From Clostridia bacterium (GTDB taxonomy: Bacteria; Bacillota; Clostridia; TANB77; CAG-508), in the NCBI GenBank assembly GCA_900753245.1, contig CAADYJ010000080.1, positions 8,529 through 72,528 on the forward strand: a stretch of DNA of 64,000 nt, written 5' to 3'. Both the position numbers and the translations under genes were made by a program. This document shows positions 46,018-55,264 of the stretch, piece after piece. A model generated the notes under the pieces. The model had not been told where the DNA came from, searched no databases, and worked only from the letters and a program-made list of their open reading frames with translations. Position 1 is the stretch's first letter. Each line of letters begins with the position of its first letter.

Positions 46018-49000
46018 TTATCCCCTCCTTCTTGGGTATGTTATTTTTTTCATTTTGTTATAAGATACATATCCTATTGCTATTATTGCTATACAAATTA
46101 GTGCTGAAATAAATCCTACTATTCCTACTATTTCACCTGTTTTTATTGATATAACAAGGTCTGCTGATGACATATCATCTTCATTTGAAACTTTATTTGC
46201 TTCTGTAGAATCTATATCTTTTATTCCTTCTTTATTATATGTTTCATATATTTCTGCATTGTTATTTACTATTCCAGTTCCATCTTCAGCTATTTTCTTT
46301 GTTAATGTTAATGTAACTTCTTTAGATTCTCCTGGTTGTAATTCTACATTTGCTAAGCTTGCATTATATAAATCTTTGTTGCTAGATTGATACCAGTCTT
46401 TATTTAACTCTGCACTGAATTTCATATCTTGTGGTATATAGTCTACTATTTTCTTTACGTAGTTTGCTACATCGCCTTCATTTTTTACAATTATTTTATA
46501 TTCAACTATTACTGTTGCTTTAGATAATTGTTTTCCTGGTACTTCTACTTTTGCTATTTTTGCATTGTTATATTCATTTACTTTTGTTGTGTCTCCATAT
46601 GTTAATGTTACTTTGCTTATATATTTTTCCAAGCTTAAATCTGATTTTGGTGTTACATACATACCAACGTCTATATTTCTTGCATTACTATCTTTTATTT
46701 GAATAGTATCTGATACAGCTACTATTTTATTTGTTCCATCTATGTTCATTTCCATAGAAATTGCATCTGAATTTACAATTTTACTTACATCTTCTTTTTG
46801 ATATTGTGTCAAAATATATTTTGAATTGTCATATTCAAATACTACAACGTATTTTCCTTCTGGTATGTTTTCAAATGTATATTTTCCAGAGTCTGATGTA
46901 GTTGTTATATCCTTTACTAATTCATTATTTTCTTGGTTGTATAGTCTTACTTTTAGTCCTTTAATAGTTTCTTCGTCTTCATCTCTTTGTCCATTTTTAT
47001 TAGAATCTATCCATGCTGTCCCTGATATTTTATATCTTCCTTCTACATTATTGTTATCGTTATTATCTTTATTATCGTCTTCTTGATCTTCTCCATTGCT
47101 GTTATCTTGTGCATTTTTGTTGTATTCTATAATGCTTGTTATTTTGTTAGATTCTATTTTTTTAAATAAATCTCCATATATAACTGCATAGTTTTGAATT
47201 TGTTTTTCTTTTTCTCCTGAAGTAATTTTGTTTGCTACCACTGTTAATTTTATTGTTAGCTCTTCACTTTTTCCAAAGCTTGTTCTTGTTATTTGTAGTT
47301 TATTTGAATCTATACTTGTAATTTTTTCTGTTCCTGTAGCTGTAATTATTTCTGCATTTTCAAATGTTGTTCCTTCTGGTATTTCATTTTCAAATATGAA
47401 ACTGTCTGTATATACATCACTATTATTTTTTATTTTGTATGTATATGTTATTTCTTGTCCTTCTTTAAAGTATTCTTGATCTAGCTTTTGTTGTTCTATA
47501 CTAAAGTTTAATGTTTGAACTTTATTTGAAACTATATTTGATGTATGTTCTTCAACATTTTGTGCTTTTGCTGTAACTACTGGATTTATTGTTTCTTGTG
47601 CACTTTCTACTTGTGTTTCTACTATAAAGTCTATAGAATCTTCGTTATTATATTGATCTACCTTAAATGTAACTGTATTTCCATTTGTTTGAATATCTAC
47701 TTTTTTATCTTGTGAAGATATTACTCTGTTTTTTGTTGATGTATTTGTTATTTTTAGTCCTTCAGGAACTTTTACTGTTATTTCTAATTGTTTTAAATCT
47801 TCTCCTGATGATATTTCCTCTATTCTTGTAGTGTAAGTTAATTTGCTTCCTTTTGTTAATGTGTAATCTGAAGCTTTATCGCTAGTTACCATTACTTGCA
47901 TTGTTCCTTGTGCTAATTTTAAACTATATTCATTTGAGCTAATTGCTTTTGTCATCTTATTTGCCATTACACTTGCTGATGTTTTCATTGTTAGCTCTGG
48001 TTCTACTAGTTTTCCATTTTGCATTGGTAATGATTTTTTATCAATGTTTACTTCATCTATTTTTAACTCATATTCTACTTGTTTTTCTTCTCCAGCTTTT
48101 AAGCTTCCTATTTGAATTATTTTACTTGTTTCATCTTGATCTTCATATTCAGAAATATAATCATCTTCTACAAATTGTGTATGTTTCGTTTTATATGTAG
48201 CAACCAATTTTCCTTCTCTTCCATCTAAGTTCTCTGTAAAGTTTATTTTTCCATTTTCTTCGTAATAATAAATATTTGCACTTGGTGCTGTTATATTTAA
48301 TGTTACATTTTCTGCATCCATACTACCTGTATTTTTTACAGTTGCTCTAAATTTTACATATTGTCCTTTTCTTACTACTGAATTTTCACTTGTATATGAT
48401 GTTACATATGTTTCTAGTTTTGGTGCTTCTCCTGTTGTTAAAGAAGCTCCTAATGCTACTACTTTATCATTTATAGTTTGACTTTCTTGTACGTTATCAA
48501 AATATACTGTGTATACTGAATTTACTTTTTCATTATAATTTAAGCCTTCTGGTATTTGCATTTCATAGCTAAATTTTATGCTATCTCCAGTGTTCATTTC
48601 GTAATTTTGTAATACTATTAAATAAGATTTTACATTACTTAAATTTGTTGGTTCTGCCATCCATCCATTTGATGGTAAATTTAAGTCTTTTGTTGCTTCT
48701 CCATTTTCTGAATAATATACTGTGTATTGACCTTCTGACATTTGACTTGATGTTATTTTATTTAGCATTACTGCATCAAATGTATTTTCTAAGTTTTCGT
48801 TTGATTCTGTTTTTGTTGTTTTAGTTGTTAAAGTTCTTCCTAATATGCTTATATTATTTATTTTATTTGTATAATTGTTAATTAATTGAATTTCTGACGT
48901 TGCTGTTCTTGCTGGTGCACTTACTTCAATAATTCCTTGTTCTTGGCTTCCTGCTATAGAACGAATTTGTTTGTCTTGTGCATAATTAGAAATTGTATTA

Positions 49001-51030
49001 ATTGGTACTAACCCTGTTGGAGCTATATATTTTATTTCTATTTCTTTTGCTTCTTGAGCTTCATTATTGTTTGTATATTTTATTTGTACTTTGTCTGTTT
49101 TTGTTGGAGTTAGATTATTTATAGATATATTAGCTCTTATAACAATTGTTGCTCCTTCTGCTACTTCATTTATTGCATATTTTGTTTGAGTTCCCTTTAG
49201 TGTTACTCTTATAGTTTTATTTTCTGCATTTATTACTTGTACATTTTCTATTTTTAATTCATCTTCATATAATAGTTCTGTTCCTAGTATTTGTACATTT
49301 TCCATTTCTTTTGGTAATGTTATATCTATTGTTGGGTCTTTATATAAACTATCGTATTCTGAATTTGTTTTTAATGTAGCTTTTATTTCTACTTCTTGAC
49401 TTTCTAATACTGTAGAAAATTGTGTATTACTCATTTCTATTTTCATTTTTGACGTTGGTTCTACAGTTTCTATAGTTGTATCTTGATTATCTTTTATTAT
49501 TTCTGTGTTATTTTTATTTACTTGTATATTTGATGTTTCTTCTAATTTTTCTATTTTCTCTATTTGAGTTTTTGTAATATTTTCTTCTTTTATTGTTTTT
49601 TCTGCTATTATTTCTAGCATTCCTTCTTTTTGAGGTTTACTTGTTTTTATTGTAATTTCATTTATGTTGCTTGATTGTATATCTACTACAATATTTTCTT
49701 CTTCATTGCTTGTTATCCTTGCTATTTCTTTGTTGTTTGATAATACACTTATATAACCTTCTTTTCCTAAAATATCGTTAAAGTTTTGTGTATTTACTTT
49801 TAATTGTTTAAAGTATGAACCTGTTCCTATTTGTTCTTTTTGAATATTCCATTTAGCTTGGCTTGCTGTTAGTACTATTTCGTCTGCTACTTTGCTATAT
49901 GCTATATCTATATCATATTTTACTTCGTATGGTATTTCTAAGTTTGTATATAAATATCCTTTACTTATATTTTCTTTAGATATACTTTGTTTTTCTTCTA
50001 TAATGTTTCCTATTTTTTCACTTAGTTTATTTTCTTGACTATATGTTTCATTTAGTATTTTTATTTCTCCACCATATGTTTTTACATTTGCTGATATGTT
50101 TGAGTTAAAATCTATTTCTTTTTGTTCTTCTATGTTTTCATAGCGATATGTAATTATATATTCTTCTTGTGAATCCCATTCTACTTTTCCATCGCTGTCT
50201 GGTATATTACTTTGTTTTATTATTAATTTTCCATTATTTGAATTATAATTCCAATTATCTTGTGATAATATTTGTAATTCATTTTGTTTTCTTACATTTA
50301 TTTGAGGTGTTTTGTTTTCTATTTTTGGTACTTGTATTTCTATGTTTGATTCAGCTATTGGTAATGCATTATTTTGTATTCCTACTGTTAATTTTTGTTC
50401 TATTATTATTCCTTTTTCATTTTCAATTTCATATGAGTTATATTTTTGTATATTTTGATTTATTTCAACTTTTGGATTTGCAACCCATGTTACCATATTG
50501 TTTATTGTTTTTTCTATTTTGTGTTCTTTTCCTTCGTCATCCATATATGTTGCTTTTAATGTAATATCATTTTGTTTACTAAATTCATTAATATTAACTT
50601 TTTTATTTGCATCAAAATAAATAGGTAATGCTATTGTATATTTCTCTGTATTACCATTAATTTGATTTAATTGTATTTTATTATTTTCTATTTTTTGAAT
50701 TTGCTCTTGTTGAACATCTTCACCTATTTTAAAATTAGCATTTGCTTCAACACTTGCATTTTTTAAATATCCTGTATTTTTTACTTTAATATCTAAATAA
50801 AGAGTATCTTGTTTTGTAATTTCTTGTGTAAGTGTATGAGTTTTATTTTCTTTGCTTATAAAATATGCATCAAATTCAACATTTTCATTGTTTGTTACAA
50901 TGCTTTGTTTTTCTAAGTTTGAATTATCTGCATATGATATTCCTGCTCCTTTTACTATTATTGTTAAGTTTGTCATTACTATAATAGTTATTAATAAACT
51001 TGCTATTATTTTTTTCTTTATTGTATACAT
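46018..51030 (-). CDS. Giant surface protein A2: DUF11/SdrD_B stalk
   Basis: 1670 residues, paralog of A1. The signal peptide (about 8-35) probably ends at SYA. The conserved N-terminal block starts at TNNENVEFDAYFIS. Many Ig-like segments follow; the DUF11-like one contains VKFRATVKNTGSMDAENVT. An SdrD_B module near residue 1340 has the Ca-loop-like DSNKNGQRDEDE. The end is EDDMSSADLVISIKTGE (KTGE at 1630-1633), a membrane helix and a basic tail finishing in PRRRG, whose codons double as the ribosome site of B2. ATG 51030 is preceded by AGGAGG. The promoter at 51067-51095 is near-consensus. A1 and A2 are similar throughout, so A-B arose by duplication of the whole pair. Role inferred: long extracellular stalk or scaffold partner of B. 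Confidence 0.75.
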   Translation of the reverse strand: MYTIKKKIIASLLITIIVMTNLTIIVKGAGISYADNSNLEKQSIVTNNENVEFDAYFISKENKTHTLTQEITKQDTLYLDIKVKNTGYLKNASVEANANFKIGEDVQQEQIQKIENNKIQLNQINGNTEKYTIALPIYFDANKKVNINEFSKQNDITLKATYMDDEGKEHKIEKTINNMVTWVANPKVEINQNIQKYNSYEIENEKGIIIEQKLTVGIQNNALPIAESNIEIQVPKIENKTPQINVRKQNELQILSQDNWNYNSNNGKLIIKQSNIPDSDGKVEWDSQEEYIITYRYENIEEQKEIDFNSNISANVKTYGGEIKILNETYSQENKLSEKIGNIIEEKQSISKENISKGYLYTNLEIPYEVKYDIDIAYSKVADEIVLTASQAKWNIQKEQIGTGSYFKQLKVNTQNFNDILGKEGYISVLSNNKEIARITSNEEENIVVDIQSSNINEITIKTSKPQKEGMLEIIAEKTIKEENITKTQIEKIEKLEETSNIQVNKNNTEIIKDNQDTTIETVEPTSKMKIEMSNTQFSTVLESQEVEIKATLKTNSEYDSLYKDPTIDITLPKEMENVQILGTELLYEDELKIENVQVINAENKTIRVTLKGTQTKYAINEVAEGATIVIRANISINNLTPTKTDKVQIKYTNNNEAQEAKEIEIKYIAPTGLVPINTISNYAQDKQIRSIAGSQEQGIIEVSAPARTATSEIQLINNYTNKINNISILGRTLTTKTTKTESNENLENTFDAVMLNKITSSQMSEGQYTVYYSENGEATKDLNLPSNGWMAEPTNLSNVKSYLIVLQNYEMNTGDSIKFSYEMQIPEGLNYNEKVNSVYTVYFDNVQESQTINDKVVALGASLTTGEAPKLETYVTSYTSENSVVRKGQYVKFRATVKNTGSMDAENVTLNITAPSANIYYYEENGKINFTENLDGREGKLVATYKTKHTQFVEDDYISEYEDQDETSKIIQIGSLKAGEEKQVEYELKIDEVNIDKKSLPMQNGKLVEPELTMKTSASVMANKMTKAISSNEYSLKLAQGTMQVMVTSDKASDYTLTKGSKLTYTTRIEEISSGEDLKQLEITVKVPEGLKITNTSTKNRVISSQDKKVDIQTNGNTVTFKVDQYNNEDSIDFIVETQVESAQETINPVVTAKAQNVEEHTSNIVSNKVQTLNFSIEQQKLDQEYFKEGQEITYTYKIKNNSDVYTDSFIFENEIPEGTTFENAEIITATGTEKITSIDSNKLQITRTSFGKSEELTIKLTVVANKITSGEKEKQIQNYAVIYGDLFKKIESNKITSIIEYNKNAQDNSNGEDQEDDNKDNNDNNNVEGRYKISGTAWIDSNKNGQRDEDEETIKGLKVRLYNQENNELVKDITTTSDSGKYTFENIPEGKYVVVFEYDNSKYILTQYQKEDVSKIVNSDAISMEMNIDGTNKIVAVSDTIQIKDSNARNIDVGMYVTPKSDLSLEKYISKVTLTYGDTTKVNEYNNAKIAKVEVPGKQLSKATVIVEYKIIVKNEGDVANYVKKIVDYIPQDMKFSAELNKDWYQSSNKDLYNASLANVELQPGESKEVTLTLTKKIAEDGTGIVNNNAEIYETYNKEGIKDIDSTEANKVSNEDDMSSADLVISIKTGEIVGIVGFISALICIAIIAIGYVSYNKMKKITYPRRRG

Positions 51031-51066
51031 TACATAATCCTCCTACTATATTAAACTCTAAAATTT

Positions 51067-51095
51067 ATTATACACTTTTTTTCCAGTTTTTTCAA
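51067..51095 (-). promoter_or_regulatory. Promoter of the second surface operon (A2-B2)
   Basis: TTGAAA (51090-51095), 17-base spacer, TATAAT (51067-51072) on the minus strand. The stretch ACCTTGAAAAA that contains the -35 also occurs upstream of A1. Confidence 0.75.
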
Positions 51096-51227
51096 GGTTT
51101 TTGTAAAAAAAATGAACTTTTTATGTAATCTTTTAAAATGTTTTTTATTGATATTATTTATTTTTATATTTTTTGTAACATTTTTTCACTTTCTTCATAT
51201 TATTATATATATATGAGGGGTGATAAT

Positions 51228-51548
51228 ATGGACGAAGATTTCCCTAATTTTGATGATTTTTGTTCTTCTTTTGAAGAACAAAATGATAATAATACTTCTA
51301 CAGATAATAATTTTTCTGATTTTTCTAATATGTTTTCAGGAATTGATATGAGTACTTTGTTAAAAATAAAAGGAATAATGGAAAAAATGAATCAAAAGAA
51401 AAATGATCCACGATCTAATTTATTATTGTCTCTAAAGCCTTATTTAAAGCCTAGTAGGCAAGATAAGGTTGATCAATATATTCAAATTTTTAATATGAGT
51501 AGTCTTCTTGAAAATATAAACTTTATGGGTGGTGAGAAAACAAAATGA
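51228..51548 (+). CDS. Small conserved protein of unknown function
   Basis: 106 residues, starting at ATG 51228 behind GAGGGGTGAT; upstream codons in the same frame are AT-rich noise. The N-terminus is acidic and Asn/Asp/Phe-rich (MDEDFPNFDDFCSSFEEQND), followed by a helical segment with MSTLLKIKGIMEKMNQKKND and then LLLSLKPYLKPSRQDKVDQY. The last motif, an SLKPYL-type turn followed by R-x-K-V-D, is one I associate with small hypothetical proteins of Clostridia. It overlaps the next gene by four bases, so the two form a unit. No signal peptide or membrane helix. A link to sporulation or envelope is only a guess. Confidence 0.65.
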   Translation: MDEDFPNFDDFCSSFEEQNDNNTSTDNNFSDFSNMFSGIDMSTLLKIKGIMEKMNQKKNDPRSNLLLSLKPYLKPSRQDKVDQYIQIFNMSSLLENINFMGGEKTK

Positions 51549-51859
51549 TGTATCCGTATTCTTTTTTTGGTTTTCCCAATTTTAGGAGATATTATAATGT
51601 TCCTCCTAATCCCCATAATTTAAATTATAGTTATGTACATAACCCCAAAAGACCTCCACCTCCAAAGGTAGAAGTCCCTGTTAAAGATGTTTGTGATAAT
51701 AATACTTGTGATAATAATGATGAAAATTTTTTTGATTTTTTTGGACTAAAACTTGCTTTTGACGATTTACTAATTTTAGCAGTTTTATTTTTCTTGTATA
51801 AAGAAGAAACAAAAGATCCTTATCTTTATATTTCTTTACTTTTGTTATTATTAAGTTAA
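51545..51859 (+). CDS. Small Pro/Asn-rich protein with hydrophobic C-terminus
   Basis: 104 residues. The start ATG at 51545 overlaps the stop of the previous gene (a second ATG follows at once), with GGGTGGTGAG upstream. The N-terminus is rich in Tyr, Phe, Pro and Asn (YPYSFFGFPNFRRYY, PKRPPPPKVEVPVKD), then a short acidic Cys-containing stretch (CDNNTCDNND). The C-terminal 40 residues are hydrophobic, with DDLLILAVLFFLYKEETKD and a final run of Leu. That ending is seen in small proteins of sporulating Clostridia, which suggests a spore or membrane role without proving one. The unit ends at a bidirectional hairpin shared with minC. Confidence 0.6.
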   Translation: MMYPYSFFGFPNFRRYYNVPPNPHNLNYSYVHNPKRPPPPKVEVPVKDVCDNNTCDNNDENFFDFFGLKLAFDDLLILAVLFFLYKEETKDPYLYISLLLLLLS

Positions 51860-51870
51860 TAATAGATTAA

Positions 51871-51905
51871 ACGAGTCTTAGTTTTTATACTAAGACTCGT
51901 CATAA
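51871..51905. terminator. Bidirectional terminator between the small genes and minC
   Basis: ACGAGTCTTAGT (51871-51882) pairs with ACTAAGACTCGT (51889-51900). The plus-strand tail is only moderately T-rich. Confidence 0.65.
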
Positions 51906-51911
51906 TTATTT

Positions 51912-52529
51912 TTATTCTAATATTATTTCATCGCTTTCGCTACTTATATATGCATAACTTTTGTCTATTTCTTCCTCTTCTGGCTTTTCTATTTCTTTTA
52001 TTTTATTTGAGATTCTTATTTGTGGGCATTCTATTTTGTTTGCAGCTACTATTGCTTCTTTATTTCCTTTTGCTCCTGCATGAGCTAATCCTCTTAAATT
52101 TCCTAATACTATTATATTTTCACTTGCAATTACTTCTGCTCCCGCATTTACATCTCCTATTATTACTATACTTCCTTCGAATTCTATTTTTTGTCCTGAA
52201 CGTAAAGAACCTCTTTGAAATTTTGTATCCGAAGACTTTATTTCTTTACGAAATGCTCTTTTTATTCCATGCAATCCTAATATTTTAGGGCTTTCAAATT
52301 CAATTTCTACAGGTATGGTTTCAGAAATCATTGTTTGTATTTCTTCTATTTCTTTATTTTTTAATACTTTTCCTGTTACCTTTATTGGAGTCTTCTCTTC
52401 TTTATATAATTTTTTTAGTTCAGTTAATTTTTTATTTAAACATTCTTTTATTTCTTTTTGCTCCGCTTTTTCACTAATTTTTATTACTATTTCATTTTTC
52501 TTTAAGTTAATTGTTACACAATTTTTCAT
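51912..52529 (-). CDS. minC: Septum site-determining protein MinC
   Basis: About 205 residues. The N-terminal domain (about 1-95) is the FtsZ-inhibiting part. The C-terminal beta-helix (about 100-185) carries the family motifs RSGQKIEFEGSIVIIGDVNAGAEV and NIIVLGNLRGLAHAGAKGN (the first is split by a turn). An acidic tail follows. MinC blocks FtsZ assembly away from midcell when recruited by MinD. I prefer ATG 52529, eight bases from AGGAGG; the in-frame GTG at 52535 is too close to it. It is the last gene of the mre operon, but minD and minE, which usually follow, are absent here. Confidence 0.92.
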   Translation of the reverse strand: MKNCVTINLKKNEIVIKISEKAEQKEIKECLNKKLTELKKLYKEEKTPIKVTGKVLKNKEIEEIQTMISETIPVEIEFESPKILGLHGIKRAFRKEIKSSDTKFQRGSLRSGQKIEFEGSIVIIGDVNAGAEVIASENIIVLGNLRGLAHAGAKGNKEAIVAANKIECPQIRISNKIKEIEKPEEEEIDKSYAYISSESDEIILE

Positions 52530-52566
52530 TTCCACGTCCTCCTAATTATACATATATAGTTTCTTT

Positions 52567-54696
52567 TTAGTTAACTATTTCTGTTGATGGTTTTGCTTGC
52601 ATGTTTTCCGTTATTCTGTTTGCATTCATTCCAAAGTATTCTGCTATTATATCTCTTGCTGGCGTTGCTGCTGCACTTCCGTGTTGTCCATTTTCTATCA
52701 TTACTACTACTGCTATTTCTGGTTCTTCATATGGTGCGAATCCTACAAACCATGCGTTTGTAATGTTTCTTCCTTTTTCATCTTTTTTTCCTGTTTGTGC
52801 TGAACCTGTTTTTCCTCCTACTTCTATATTAAAGTTTTTAAATATAGAATATGCTGTTCCTCCTGATTCCGTAGTAACTCCTTTCATTCCTTCTCTTACT
52901 GCATTTAAATTATTTTGATTAAATGTTATTTTTGTATCTTCTTCTTTTGTTTCTATTCCTAACTTTTCTTTTAAATATTTATTTAATTCATCTTTTGATA
53001 CTTCTGTTCCATCTACATTTGTTACAGCTTTTATTATAGATACATCTACATCTTTTCCACCATTTGCTAACATACTTGTATATTTTGCCATTTGAAGTGT
53101 GGTAAAACTGTTATTTCCTTGTCCTATTGCTGCTGGCAATATGTCTCCTCCGTTCCATCTGCTTCCTAACATTTTTGAAGTTTCTGGAGATGCAACATAG
53201 CCCGCTTCTTCTCCTAATAGTTCAATATTTGTTTTCTTTCCTAATCCTAATGCCTTTGTGTATTTTGCTAAGTTTTGGATTCCTACTCTATTTCCTACTT
53301 CATAGAAGAAATAGTTACATGAATGAATTATAGCATCTGTTACATTTAGATAACCATGGCCTCTTCCATATGATTGATATATCCAACATTTTGGATTGTA
53401 GTCAGAAGAAAATTTGTAAATTCCGACATCATTTATTTTTTCTTTTGTTGTAATTGCTCCTGTTTCTAATCCTGCTATTGCTGTTACCATTTTGTATGTT
53501 GAACCTGGTGAAGATGGTGAACTTATTGCTCTATTTACAAAAGGATGATTTTTTGCATAATCTGATTGATTTTGATTTGTATAATATGTCCATTTTTCAT
53601 TGCTAATTCCATTAACAAAATCACTTGGATCAAAATCAGGATAACTTGCCATTGCAAGTACTTCACCAGTTTTTACTTTCATTACTACTGCAGATCCACC
53701 TGTTACATTTACATTATTAGTTGTTGCTATTGATTGTATGCAACTTTTTAATGTGTCTTCAGTTACTTTTTGTAAATTCGCATCTATTGTAAGTATTACA
53801 TCTGAACCTGCTGTTGCTTCTCCTGAAACATATTCGTCTGTTATTGTTCCATCGACAGCCATATCTATTTGTTTTATTCCATTTTTTCCTTTAAGGTAAT
53901 CCTCAAAAATATATTCTATTCCTGTTTCTCCTATAATGTCGTTTGCGTTATATCTATCTTCTTTACCTTTTAATTTTTCAGCACTTATTTTTCCTATGTA
54001 TCCTAATAAGTGTGATGCTAAACTTCCTGATGGATAACTTCTTATTGCTTCTGTTTCTATATTTATTCCTGGAAAACTTGCACTTTGTTCACTTATTTGT
54101 GCTAAACTTACTTCTCCTATATTACTTGCAAGTTCTACTGATTTTGTACTACTATACCCTGCTTTTTTTATGTGATATCGTAATGTCATTATTTTTCTTG
54201 CTTCTTGAATGTTTTCGTTTTCTATGTTGTATTTTTCTTTTAGGATGTAAAAACATTCTTCTGCTGTTTTCTCTTCTGATATTTTATTTTCTTTTTTCCA
54301 TGTTTTAGCAGATTCATCCCCTATTGTAAATTCAAATGGTTCTATTTTTATTGGTAATTCATCTATATAACTGTCTCCATTTGCTTCTAATACTTGTGTT
54401 ATTTTTAATAAAGAATCATTTAAATCTTTATCTTCTAATTTTGTTTTATATAGTTCTAATCTATATCCTAATTGAGTTGTTGCTAATTTGTTTCCAGATT
54501 GATCTAATATGTCTCCTCTTGCCGCTTCTAACACACTTTCTCTACTTAACCTTGTATTTGATTGTTCTCTATATTCATTTCCTTGTACTATTTGAAGATT
54601 AAACAGTTGAGCAATAAGTATTATTCCTACTATATAAACTAATATTGATACTATATTATATCTTACATTTAAATTTCTTTCTGTGTTGTTTCTCAA
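52567..54696 (-). CDS. mrdA: Penicillin-binding protein 2 (elongasome transpeptidase)
   Basis: About 709 residues. One N-terminal membrane helix (about 12-35), a PBP dimerisation/pedestal domain (about 50-320) and the transpeptidase domain with the three active-site motifs: STYK (Ser near 396), SCN and KTG in GGKTGSAQTG (near 628). It cross-links peptidoglycan during side-wall elongation together with MreB/C/D and RodA. The start is most likely TTG at 54696, eight bases after AGGAGG; the GTG at 54705 is part of that ribosome site. It lies 23 bases after mreD and continues the shape operon into minC. Confidence 0.93.
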   Translation of the reverse strand: MRNNTERNLNVRYNIVSILVYIVGIILIAQLFNLQIVQGNEYREQSNTRLSRESVLEAARGDILDQSGNKLATTQLGYRLELYKTKLEDKDLNDSLLKITQVLEANGDSYIDELPIKIEPFEFTIGDESAKTWKKENKISEEKTAEECFYILKEKYNIENENIQEARKIMTLRYHIKKAGYSSTKSVELASNIGEVSLAQISEQSASFPGINIETEAIRSYPSGSLASHLLGYIGKISAEKLKGKEDRYNANDIIGETGIEYIFEDYLKGKNGIKQIDMAVDGTITDEYVSGEATAGSDVILTIDANLQKVTEDTLKSCIQSIATTNNVNVTGGSAVVMKVKTGEVLAMASYPDFDPSDFVNGISNEKWTYYTNQNQSDYAKNHPFVNRAISSPSSPGSTYKMVTAIAGLETGAITTKEKINDVGIYKFSSDYNPKCWIYQSYGRGHGYLNVTDAIIHSCNYFFYEVGNRVGIQNLAKYTKALGLGKKTNIELLGEEAGYVASPETSKMLGSRWNGGDILPAAIGQGNNSFTTLQMAKYTSMLANGGKDVDVSIIKAVTNVDGTEVSKDELNKYLKEKLGIETKEEDTKITFNQNNLNAVREGMKGVTTESGGTAYSIFKNFNIEVGGKTGSAQTGKKDEKGRNITNAWFVGFAPYEEPEIAVVVMIENGQHGSAAATPARDIIAEYFGMNANRITENMQAKPSTEIVN

Positions 54697-54719
54697 CTGT
54701 TTCACCTCCTTTTTTTATT

Positions 54720-55253
54720 TTAAAAATATCTTGTTAGTATTTTTTGTCCTTTAAATATATCTTCTACTTTATATCCTACTTTTTGTATTAATGGATATAA
54801 AATAATTGTTATTATAACATTATATATTATTTCTATTAGTAACACTCTCACAAAGCTTAGTACTTCTATTTGTATTGATAGTCTCATAATCGATATAACA
54901 TAATTTCCTATTTCGTATAATAATGTTGTTCCTATTACCATTAACATTATTGTCATTCTACTATCTTTTGAAAAATTTTTATCAAAATATCCTCCTATTG
55001 CTCCTACTAGTGCATACATTATACTTGATATTCCTATACTTCTTCCTATTACTACGTCTAAGAATATTCCAAAAAATATCCCATATGCTGTTCCTATTTT
55101 TGCTCCTGCAAATAAGCTTATAAATAGAGTTAGTATTATGAATAGGTTTGGCTTTACTCCTGCTATTGTAAACCAATTAAAGAAGTTTGATTGCAAAAAA
55201 TATATTATTAAGAATGTAACAAACATTAATATAATGCTTATTGTTTTTTTCAT
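54720..55253 (-). CDS. mreD: Rod shape-determining protein MreD
   Basis: 177 residues with five to six membrane helices spread over the whole chain, the usual MreD size and topology. The N-terminal helix is followed by FFNWFTIAGVKPNLFIILTL, matching the conserved P-D/N-L segment of the family, and GIFFGIFLDVVIG in the middle. MreD is an integral part of the elongasome that stabilises MreC-PBP2. It sits 11 bases after mreC. Confidence 0.9.
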   Translation of the reverse strand: MKKTISIILMFVTFLIIYFLQSNFFNWFTIAGVKPNLFIILTLFISLFAGAKIGTAYGIFFGIFLDVVIGRSIGISSIMYALVGAIGGYFDKNFSKDSRMTIMLMVIGTTLLYEIGNYVISIMRLSIQIEVLSFVRVLLIEIIYNVIITIILYPLIQKVGYKVEDIFKGQKILTRYF

Positions 55254-55264
55254 GTTTTTTCTCC

